Of a stretch of DNA of 13,961 bases, positions 9,801 through 13,961 are shown piece after piece. Position 1 is the first letter of the stretch; every line of letters starts with the position of its first letter. The translations under genes and the position numbers were made by a program. The stretch comes from Phoronis ovalis (Eukaryota; Phoronida; Phoronidae), in NCBI GenBank assembly GCA_028565635.1, contig JAOXYB010035096.1, forward strand, positions 1 through 13,961, given 5' to 3'. The notes beneath the pieces were generated by a model. It saw only the letters and a program-made list of their open reading frames with translations, searched no databases and was not told the origin of the DNA.

Positions 9801-12085
9801 CTTGGGTTTTTGGGGGTTTCTCAAATTCGTACAAAATCTGATTTTCGTTGATAGTTTGTATTTTATGAACGCTGACACGGAATTTACATCTATACATTCT
9901 CAGAAGCGCGTTCAAAATACGACGACTTCTTTTCAGGTTGGCACTAATTAGTGTGTCAAATTCATAAAAAAACAGCCAATCACGGCTGAGAACAATGACT
10001 TTGTCAACCAGGATCGCGGTCAAGTATTAACAAAATATCAGCATTTTCGGGTAATGTTCTATCTCCCTGTTTGGATAAAGTAATCGCTCGTACACGTAAT
10101 GTGAATTCACAATTTCAGTATAACAAAAATTAATGTAAACTATATTTTTGCAAGGAAATCCGGAGAAATCTAGACTGAGTGAATCATTAATCTAGGACGG
10201 GACCGTGAATAACAAGTCACGCCTTGTGTCAATCTTTTTAGCTGTTCGCATGACGAGCAGTCACGATTAAAATATTAGCTAGAAAAAAAATCTAACAAAA
10301 TTTTGATCGCGATTATGACCGTTCGCACTATAAACATTCAATCGTGATTGAAAATTCTTGCCAGCTGACCTACATGTTGTACTGCTTTTTTTTGGCGACG
10401 GTTCTGGACCGACATCCACCATGAAAATTAAATTTCACAGCTTCTGGTTAGGCATAAACATGATATTTTTTTAGATCTAGTAAGTTAGACCAATTTTATA
10501 AACTAAATAATTAATGCAGTTCAAAATAAAAAAATTTATTTAAAATTTATTGATTTAAAACTCTTTACTTGATAATTCTATCACATAAGTGTTCGAGGGT
10601 CTATTTCAAGCATACCGGATGTTCATGGTTCACTTGTTTTTTCGGTGGCTAACCCATAGCCTAACCAACTTTTGCACTATAATTGGCTGTAAGTGACATG
10701 CCGTCATTCATTGATCAGATGTTTTTTTTTTACTAGATATGAATTTACAATGAATGTTTCAGGAAATAAGTGATCACAGGAGATTTTGATCGAGAACGAT
10801 CTTAGAGCACAAAAAATAATTTTCTAGAAAGCAAAAAACATTTTTGGGACGGCACCTTTTTTGTTTGTTTATTCCAGAAGATTAGCAAAGCATATTACTC
10901 CGTAGCAAACACTAAGTTTTAAACACGCCGGGAGAACACGCCAGATCATCCGCCAGAACGGCAGAAGCCAGGTACTTTGCATGCTACCACAAAGTGCCCG
11001 TTATTTGATACATCAAGTATTGAAAAATGGTTATTATATAATAACGCCATAGGTATTCTACTAGCTATTTCTGTCATTGATTGATCAGATTCTGTTTATG
11101 TTGATTTCTCGCATTGCCGTACTGGTAGTGTTTGACCCCGATTTACAATCAACGACAGACAAATATCAAAATATATTTTTCCGGAATTCCCACATTCGTA
11201 CACCCGCTTTACGCATTTATTAGTTTCCGAAAATTCGTACACCCATATTTTCGGAGAATTTTGTATTTCCCAAATTTCGTACACCCCCCCAAAATTAAAA
11301 ATAATAATTTTTTTTTGTACGAATTTGAGAAGAATTACCGTAGCTTTGATTTCTTGAGTCTATATATGACAACTACAGAGACTTCAGCAAAACTATGAAA
11401 ACTCATGTTCTCTGAACTTTTAAAAATTATTAATCAGTAAACCTCAAGGCAGTATTCATTTTAATAATTATTCTTATGGATAGGTAAATTATAAGGTGAC
11501 ATGGTACTATATGAACATTTTGATTACAAAAGAGAACTTATGTATCTCCAGAAGATCAAGTGTTTACAGTGCTAACAATTATGTTATTACAAAGCAATCA
11601 GAGATAAAATATTGATTGTAATCAGAGATAAAATAATGAATTCTAAATAGGAAAAGTGTGCATGTCATAAATAGAAGTGTCATCGTATGATATATATCAC
11701 TGTCAAATAGAAATAAAGCAAATTTTAATCACATCATACTGTTGTAATTTATTGGTGTCTAAACTTGACAGACACCATTTTAAATACATTCAGTTTTAAT
11801 AAAATTAGTTTTTATGTTTGCCAATAGATGCAATTTTTCTAATGCAACAGCACTTAGGAACATGATTTCAATGACGTACTAGATAATAGACATTACCGTT
11901 TTGTACCAGTGAACGACAGTAGTTATGCCCTAAAGTTTCCTACCTATACCTGCAACAGGTCTTTGGAAGTCCTGTGTTTAAAGATATGCTTATGATACTG
12001 TTACTTGCAGGACTGCACGTCACACTGCAGGAAATCATGACACCTGTGCCATGGGCCCCCTTATGCACAGTATGTCCTTCTGTGG
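632..12085 (+). CDS. Multi-exon gene for a large cysteine-rich extracellular repeat protein (ephrin-receptor-like / GCC2-GCC3 type), partial
   Basis: Exons at 632-847, 1474-1620, 1965-2136, 2295-2470, 2961-3192, 3920-4104, 5023-5259, 5476-5583, 5795-5992, 6568-6771, 7984-8121, 9102-9266 and 9430-9579 join in frame into about 776 residues; a weaker exon is 12011-12085. All junction codons are sense (mostly Gly; also Thr, Arg, Phe, Asn). The product is a chain of short modules, CPxG-xY..C-x2-CPxG-xYCP..., with roughly 11% Cys, many Gly, Pro and Tyr, and at least nine N-glycosylation sequons (for example NAS, NST, NQT, NAT, NVT, NGT). This suits a disulfide-rich ectodomain. The family match (GCC2/GCC3, also like TNFR cysteine-rich domains) is by motif recognition. 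In such proteins the modules form elongated extracellular stalks or ligand-binding arrays, but the role here is unknown. No signal peptide, membrane segment or other domain is in the window, so both termini are probably outside it. Start and stop codons are not identified. Confidence 0.88.
848..1473 (+). other. Intron 1
   Basis: GT donor at 848, AG acceptor at 1472-1473 after ttcatttcag. No exon-like frame was seen. The last 220 bases hold six same-strand GAGCA words and a GC-rich hairpin (GGGGGAACCCCC, about 1422-1433) that stands out from the AT-rich surroundings and may be a decayed repeat. Confidence 0.7.
1474..1620 (+). CDS. Exon 2: cysteine-rich module
   Basis: Acceptor ttcatttcag and donor CACAG/GTAAAA are both strong. 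The exon is 147 bp, phase 1-1, with codons from 1476, encoding about 48 residues with 6 Cys: STC...VPCVAGYYN...CTECRAGRYC...VDCATG. The loop from GYY to the next Cys is 8 residues, the only exception among the short-loop repeats. The first two bases complete a Gly codon with exon 1. A longer open frame (1378-2028) overlaps this exon in another phase; it lacks the repeat signature and crosses the splice sites, so it is a shadow. Confidence 0.9.
1621..1964 (+). other. Intron 2
   Basis: It opens with GTAAAA and closes with cgtcttgtag (AG at 1963-1964). Nothing coding or repetitive was recognised inside it. Confidence 0.75.
1965..2136 (+). CDS. Exon 3: first half of a two-exon cysteine-rich cassette
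   Basis: 172 bp, starting in phase 1 and ending in phase 2 (AC/GTGAGT, a near-consensus donor at 2137). It encodes YISSAGQTEC, FACPPGWSCP, a CC pair, PGSYS...CVMCSPGFYCPITT: 8 Cys with one 7-residue loop. Reading past the donor meets a stop two bases later (TGA at 2138), which supports splicing here. The split codon becomes ACT (Thr) with exon 4. The adjacent Cys-Cys pair is the only one in the protein. Confidence 0.88.
2295..2470 (+). CDS. Exon 4: second half of the cassette
   Basis: The acceptor follows a T-run (ttttttccacag, AG at 2293-2294) and the donor is TACAG/GTATAG at 2471. 176 bp, phase 2 in and phase 1 out, so exons 3 and 4 together are 348 bp and symmetrical. It encodes EAVSYQCQPGTYS..CTTCPAGFECP...ECRPGEYA..CVLCPTG with 7 Cys and two 7-residue loops, plus an NST sequon. 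A methionine upstream of the acceptor lies in the intron and is not used in this model. Confidence 0.9.
2471..2960 (+). other. Intron 4, containing a tandem repeat
   Basis: GT donor at 2471, acceptor tttttctcag ending at 2960. The left half is occupied by the tandem repeat at 2494-2710; the right half (2711-2950) is plain AT-rich sequence with no feature recognised. Confidence 0.75.
2494..2710. repeat. Tandem repeat, about nine copies of mixed 22- and 28-bp units
   Basis: About nine head-to-tail copies share the core AAATTACAGTACAT. The standard unit is 22 bp (core plus ATATTGT); the longer unit is 28 bp and differs by an inserted 6-bp ACATGT. The order of the regular inner copies is 22, 28, 28, 22, 28, 22, with diverged copies at both edges. 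It is a minisatellite and is expected to vary in copy number between individuals. Confidence 0.9.
2961..3192 (+). CDS. Exon 5: first half of the second two-exon cassette, with an internal duplication
   Basis: 232 bp, phase 1 in, phase 2 out (CCAG/GTAAAC at 3193). It encodes GYACPNPAVDYKSAC, then two near-identical repeats, GTYSVGEQTDCTPCPAG and GTYSVGNQTSCSQCPPG, then YYCPDETTNSR. Nine Cys, both loops 7 residues. An in-frame TAA just after the donor supports splicing. The two GTYSVG repeats look like a recent tandem duplication. The intron falls just after YCP plus a Thr-rich stretch, the same place as the 3/4 intron. Confidence 0.92.
3311..3374 (+). repeat. Direct repeat, copy A (64 bp)
   Basis: It begins TTGTTAAATGTTTTATAATT and matches 3695-3758 at 61 of 64 positions by eye, 384 bp apart in the same orientation. 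The sequence between and outside the copies is not obviously shared, so it may be the residue of an interspersed repeat or a local duplication. Confidence 0.8.
3695..3758 (+). repeat. Direct repeat, copy B (64 bp)
   Basis: Partner of 3311-3374. Here the 3' end runs into a short tandem repetition of GTAGACTTCATTAT (units starting about 3728 and 3754), which copy A shows only in degraded form. Confidence 0.8.
3920..4104 (+). CDS. Exon 6: second half of the second cassette
   Basis: 185 bp, phase 2 in, phase 1 out, with the donor ACAT/GTAAGT matching consensus. The split codon with exon 5 is AGG (Arg). It encodes TPCHSGYYS..CQVCDEGWKCP...RCSLGTYSAGAQTSCTGCEAGWYCPNPT: 8 Cys and two 7-residue loops. 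It contains no ATG in this frame, so a start-based ORF scan misses it. Exons 5 and 6 total 417 bp and are symmetrical. The GTYSAGAQTSC segment closely matches the exon 5 repeats. Confidence 0.9.
4105..5022 (+). other. Intron 6
   Basis: It runs from the GTAAGT donor at 4105 to ggtgctttcag ending at 5022. No cysteine-rich frame and no clear repeat pair was seen. Confidence 0.7.
5023..5259 (+). CDS. Exon 7: transition exon from short-loop to long-loop modules
   Basis: 237 bp, phase 1-1, codons from 5025; the junction codon with exon 6 is TTT (Phe). It encodes TECPPGTYS..CSPCDPGFLCP, then YACPPGSYCDGKTQYPCPAGTYN...CLTCPPG, 9 Cys. The first loop has 7 residues, the second 11, so the subtype change happens inside this one exon. 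Donor CCAG/GTGAAC at 5260. The methionine at 4995 lies before the acceptor; although the frame is open across it, the cysteine pattern begins only after the splice site. Confidence 0.9.
5476..5583 (+). CDS. Exon 8: short YYC/FYC module
   Basis: 108 bp, phase 1-1; acceptor aattttag, donor CCCAG/GTTAGT. It encodes GYYCRGPGEV...SPCPAGFYCLLGTTT..QNPCP with only 4 Cys and no C-x2-C pair: it is the linker half of the module, two consecutive xYC...PCP units. The first Gly codon is split with exon 7. Confidence 0.88.
5795..5992 (+). CDS. Exon 9: long-loop cysteine-rich module
   Basis: 198 bp, phase 1-1; acceptor catgttttcag, donor CACAA/GTAAGT. It encodes GGTYN...CINCPAGHYCPAG...ACPAGFYCHEAQ...SCPIGTYGDSTGLT with 6 Cys. 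The first loop is 11 residues and has an NAT sequon. The exon ends inside the next loop, so the following Cys is supplied by exon 10, and the joined loop is again 11 residues. That agreement supports the 9/10 splice. Confidence 0.9.
5993..6567 (+). other. Intron 9
   Basis: Donor GTAAGT, acceptor ttttatattttag ending at 6567. AT-rich, no exon or repeat recognised. Confidence 0.7.
6568..6771 (+). CDS. Exon 10: long-loop cysteine-rich module
   Basis: 204 bp, phase 1-1, codons from 6570; junction codon AAT (Asn). It encodes NATECKPCPAGHYCPGG...IPCPAGTYN...CKRCDARFACPEV...ECGE with 8 Cys, an 11-residue loop, and NAT and NVT sequons. No in-frame ATG occurs near its start, so start-based ORF calling reports only antisense frames here. 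The last C-x2-C unit has lost the usual PxG (CDARFAC instead of CPAGxYC). Donor GAAG/GTATGT. Confidence 0.9.
6772..7983 (+). other. Intron 10
   Basis: From GTATGT at 6772 to catttgttttag ending at 7983. It contains a 132-codon open frame (6993-7391) with an 84-codon open frame on the opposite strand (7016-7270). Neither shows a recognised motif or the repeat signature. The rest is AT-rich with nothing else recognised. Confidence 0.65.
7984..8121 (+). CDS. Exon 11: long-loop cysteine-rich module
   Basis: 138 bp, phase 1-1, codons from 7986. It encodes GYFCPTGTITPDQFPCLPGTYS...CDACPASTYCSWAT with 5 Cys and an 11-residue loop. The usual CPxGxYC appears as CPASTYC. Donor AACAG/GTATAG. Unspliced read-through adds GIEICTPGLPL and then a stop (8153-8155), which still resembles the module for a few residues. 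Confidence 0.87.
8122..9101 (+). other. Intron 11
   Basis: Donor GTATAG at 8122, acceptor atctgtttcag ending at 9101. The first 90 bases have module-like fragments broken by stops. A short imperfect inverted repeat (CACTATAGT/ACTATGGTG, about 8232-8263) is present. Otherwise unremarkable. Confidence 0.65.
9102..9266 (+). CDS. Exon 12: long-loop cysteine-rich module
   Basis: 165 bp, phase 1-1, codons from 9104; acceptor ctgtttcag, donor ATTG/GTAAGT. It encodes GNSTNPPQPCRPGYYCPLQ...YPCPLGTYS...CYVCPQTEYCI with 6 Cys and an 11-residue loop. An NST sequon sits at the start. The methionine at 9080 is upstream of the acceptor and belongs to the intron. Confidence 0.9.
9430..9579 (+). CDS. Exon 13: long-loop cysteine-rich module
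   Basis: 150 bp, phase 1-1, codons from 9432; acceptor ttgtgttttag, donor CAAG/GTAGGA. It encodes GGGSAPSGICPPGYYCPNGTK...SCPNGTYN...CKQCTQ with 5 Cys, an 11-residue loop and two NGT sequons. This is the last exon with an unambiguous module. Confidence 0.9.
9680..9832 (+). repeat. Left subterminal array of ATTCGTACAC repeats
   Basis: Copies begin at 9680 (variant ATTCGTATAAC, inside the terminal repeat), 9697, 9738, 9782 and 9825. The last four are 41, 44 and 43 bp apart. Several are followed by a C-run and preceded by a short A/T or GAAA stretch. They may be transposase binding sites of the element. Confidence 0.8.
11194..11324 (+). repeat. Right subterminal array of ATTCGTACAC repeats
   Basis: Copies begin at 11194, 11233 and 11275 (the last as TTTCGTACAC) in the same orientation as the left array, 39 and 42 bp apart. 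One inverted copy (GTACGAAT, 11317-11324) belongs to the right terminal repeat. Confidence 0.8.
12011..12085 (+). CDS. Candidate exon 14 (uncertain)
   Basis: It has a good acceptor (tgttacttgcag) and donor (TGTGG/GTAGGT), a length of 75 bp and phase 1 at both ends, so it would keep the gene's frame. Translation ends LCTVCPSVG, which fits the C-x2-CPxxG close of a module, but the first two thirds (LHVTLQEIMTP...) lack the expected cysteines. An alternative acceptor at 12030 gives a different frame (GNHDTCAMGP...) that stops at 12088-12090 and would make a short terminal exon. Either could be a decaying or spurious exon. Confidence 0.38.
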
Positions 12086-12307
12086 GTAGGTTCATAAAAA
12101 TGTGTTTTGTTTTTGTTGTAGAGGATTTTAAAACAACTAATAAGTGCGTGCACAAGTTACTTCTTTACTTTTTTAAGTAAAAATATGAATACTAAGTTCA
12201 TCTAAGAGTATGAGAAAAAAGCATGTTTTCACACATTTCTAATCTGGTGCTTCTCTTTGCGAAACAAAGTAGAAGGCAAATTTAAAAAAGTTATACAAAA
12301 TATACAG

Positions 12308-12429
12308 GTCGTCATGAAGACAAAGAAAATAAGATATGCCCATCCTGTTCAGTACACCAAAATAAGTGCTTGAAGAGAATGAATATTGTCTTTATCCCTA
12401 CCATAGATTCCATGCCGGGGATTCCATGA
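12308..12429 (+). CDS. Possible terminal coding exon (speculative)
   Basis: An AG at 12306-12307 followed by GT would complete the Gly codon left by exon 14 in phase 1. The frame then reads RHEDKENKICPSC, SVHQNKCLKR and continues to a TGA at 12427-12429. The ICPSC...C spacing is compatible with the cysteine-rich modules. The pyrimidine tract before the AG is poor, and the last 20 codons carry no cysteines or recognised motif. Confidence 0.2.
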
Positions 12430-12685
12430 TATTATGAATAACAATATTTTTGGTATAAAGAGTCAAATTCTACAGCTGATTTCTATAAAGTATTGAAAAA
12501 ATGTCTAAATCTAAATAGTAGCAATGACATTTAAGCATGTGTAGAGAGCATTTATTAGGAATAAAGAATCAGGTAATGATTATTACATAAACCCTGATCA
12601 TGTTGTTTATAATGACTGAACTAACAATTAATGCTTTATAATGGTATAAACTAATGTTTGTATTAAGGTACAGAATATTATTATG
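12430..12685. other. AT-rich stretch without recognised gene
   Basis: No module-like frame and no clear repeat was seen. This is either intron or 3' flanking sequence, depending on whether the gene ends near 12429. Confidence 0.5.
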
Positions 12686-13040
12686 CTTTAAGTTTAACAA
12701 ATTAAAGGAAAAAATAGACAAATAAAGTATATATATTTTGAAAGAATATACCTCAAACTTTTAAAATCTGCAATTAATTTTTTGTCTAGTGAGTAGATCA
12801 TGTGACATGTACAGTTACCATTTTGAAATGTTGCTTTCTTCAAAAAATTAAAATTTCTACATTATTTGTACAAGTTTCAATTCTTTGTTCGAGAGTGTTT
12901 TGACTTAATATATTTTTTGTATAGGTCACATGACCCACTAAAAGAAAAATTAGATTACAGATTTAGAAAGTTGTATACTTTCAAAATATATATAGTTTGT
13001 CTATCTTCTCATTTAATTAGCAAAAATTTAACTTAAAGTA
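12686..13040. mobile_element. Fold-back (MITE-like) element with long imperfect inverted arms
   Basis: The left arm (about 12686-12812) and right arm (about 12921-13040) are inverted copies. The best-matched blocks are ATAGACAAA...TATATATTTTGAAAG (12714-12752) against its complement near 12975-13005, and ATCATGTGAC (12798-12807) against GTCACATGAC (12924-12933). The spacer is about 110 bp. There is no coding frame. Outer limits are approximate because the arms fade gradually and no target duplication was fixed. Structure fits a non-autonomous DNA element. Confidence 0.7.
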
Positions 13041-13206
13041 CAAAGTTTGAATAAATTGTGCCAAAAATATTCGCCAGAGGCTTTCTTTACTTAATACATT
13101 GTGCTTATGTGTTAAATGACTTTTATATAAGCCATGTTTGTTTGTAATGCAGGAATTCTTTATAATGTTACTAATATTTATATGTCCACACAGGCCTTTA
13201 TTATTT

Positions 13207-13226
13207 GCACCAACAGCTGGTGGTGC
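13207..13226. repeat. 20-bp near-perfect palindrome
   Basis: GCACCAACAGCTGGTGGTGC pairs with itself at 18 of 20 positions, centred on CAGCTG. It lies just left of the dispersed repeat and could be its edge or a protein-binding site; nothing decides this. Confidence 0.6.
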
Positions 13227-13244
13227 AGATGTTATGTATTCATG

Positions 13245-13455
13245 CATCTGTGTTAGCTAGTTTGTGTGTCTGCTTGTTTGTTAGCAACATAGCTCAAAAA
13301 GCTATGGACAGATTTAGACAAAACGTACGGGATAGTTCAGATGTATCACAAGGATTAATTGATTAGATTTCAATGATGATCCAGATCCGATTCAGGATCA
13401 ACGCAATATTCAGAGTGGCAAAGGTTTTCACTCCACTGAGTGCCATTCTAGTTTA
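13245..13455. repeat. Putative dispersed repeat, unclassified
   Basis: Segments such as TTTGTTAGCAACATAGCTC, GATGATCCAGATCCGATTC and CACTCCACTGAGTGCCATTC resemble, from memory, a repeat found many times in marine invertebrate genomes. No intact open frame is present. The resemblance is recalled and has not been searched. Confidence 0.45.
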
Positions 13456-13717
13456 TTAATAAACTATCAGTTCAGTCTTAAAAATTCACAAAGTGGGGCA
13501 TATTAATACATATTAATACTTGTGCTAGAATTTTTATGTTTCATGCTGGGCATGATAACAACACTTCAAACTAAGCAAAAGATAAGATAGCAGCTAAACT
13601 GAAGTTAGTTGAGGATAATGTTGCCTTTTCACTAAATTTTTAAAATCAGTGTAGATTAACATGTTTGCCTTCAAGTGTCATGATTGATAGACTTTACAAA
13701 TTTTGCAACAGTTATTA

Positions 13718-13961
13718 GGCCCATTCAGACTTACGACTTAGAGTGCTTCACAATAGAGCGCTTTATAATAATGCACTTCAGCCTCTAGTGTGTATGCGAT
13801 TAATTCGCTTCAAGAGCATTAAAATAAAGCTCATCAAGCAAAAATTAATCCTCTTCCTGAGGTGAATTAACTTTTTCCTGATCAGCTTTAAGCGACTTAA
13901 CTTGCAAGTGTGGACACGAAGCGACTTCAATTCGCTTTCTGCCACGAGCTGATTTTTAATA
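13718..13961. mobile_element. Partial fold-back (MITE-like) element cut by the window end
   Basis: A block AAAGCTCATCAAGCAAAAAT (from about 13827) is matched in inverted orientation by TTTTTCCTGATCAGCTTT near 13872-13889, around a centre at about 13850-13865 (CCTC...GAGG). Outward, TTAATTCGCTT and AAGCGACTTAA continue the pairing, as do GTGTGTATGCG and GTGTGGACACG more loosely. The left end is probably near GGCCCATTCAGAC; the right end is outside the window. Confidence 0.55.

Larger units (their letters stand above)
9663..11342. mobile_element. DNA-transposon-like element with terminal inverted repeats and TA duplication, non-autonomous
   Basis: The left end TACGGTAATTATTCTCAA is matched in inverted orientation by the right end (AGAATTACCGTA at 11331-11342, preceded by the complement of TTCTCAAATTCGTAC). 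Over about 24 bp the ends differ by one substitution and one gap. Both ends carry TA, consistent with TA target duplication as in Tc1/mariner/pogo elements, leaving a body of about 1676 bp (9665-11340). Inside each end are direct repeats of ATTCGTACAC spaced about 40 bp. No open frame with transposase features was seen; the longest are 81 codons on the minus strand (9778-10023) and 88 codons on the plus strand (11132-11398, running past the right end), both partly made of the terminal repeats. Superfamily assignment is inference. Confidence 0.75.
9580..12010 (+). other. Intron 13, carrying a transposon-like element
   Basis: The longest intron in the window (2.4 kb if exon 14 is real). Most of it is the inserted element at 9663-11342. 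The remaining part (11343-12010) is AT-rich, with a 16-bp direct repeat (AATCAGAGATAAAATA, at 11596 and 11620) and a small hairpin (GGTGTCT/AGACACC, 11754-11776). Confidence 0.6.

Noticed and set aside
9778-10023. 81-codon minus-strand frame considered as a transposase fragment
   Set aside because: Its C-terminal part is a translation of the subterminal repeat array and the rest shows no DDE or helix-turn-helix pattern that I can recognise.

Overview
The window is eukaryotic, most likely from an invertebrate animal. It is AT-rich, with coding sequence in short exons (75 to 237 bp) that have GT donors and pyrimidine-rich AG acceptors. The introns run from about 0.16 to 2.4 kb and carry interspersed and tandem repeats. 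No bacterial gene layout, rRNA, tRNA or CRISPR array was seen. The species cannot be fixed from sequence alone. A sponge, cnidarian or lophotrochozoan would all fit, and a dispersed repeat near the right end resembles repeats I recall from marine invertebrate genomes.

The window holds one gene on the + strand, open at the 5' end and of uncertain extent at the 3' end. Thirteen exons (632 to 9579) join without a stop at any junction into about 776 residues of extracellular cysteine-rich repeat. The repeat is of the ephrin-receptor-like GCC2/GCC3 type (TNFR/EGF-like appearance), with the recurring pattern CPxG-[YT]Y ... C-x2-CPxG-xYCP ... PCPxG. A 14th exon (12011-12085) and a possible terminal exon (12308-12429) are weaker. 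No signal peptide, transmembrane segment or partner domain lies in the window, so this is an internal slice of a longer secreted or membrane-anchored protein.

The gene shows a clear modular history. Almost every intron is phase 1 and interrupts the glycine codon of the CPxG motif. Two introns (exons 3/4 and 5/6) are phase 2 and sit at the same place in the module, which points to duplication of a two-exon cassette. The first half (exons 1-6 and the start of exon 7) almost always has 7 residues between the GTY tyrosine and the next cysteine. From the second repeat of exon 7 onward the spacing is always 11.

Layout: 1-631 upstream intron; 632-4104 exons 1-6, with a 22/28-bp tandem repeat in intron 4 and a split 64-bp direct repeat in intron 5; 5023-6771 exons 7-10; 7984-9579 exons 11-13; 9663-11342 a DNA-transposon-like element of about 1.68 kb inside intron 13, with terminal inverted repeats, a TA duplication and regularly spaced internal repeats but no recognisable transposase; 12011-12429 candidate last exons; about 12686-13040 a fold-back (MITE-like) element; 13207-13455 a palindrome and a dispersed repeat; about 13718-13961 the start of another fold-back element cut by the window edge.
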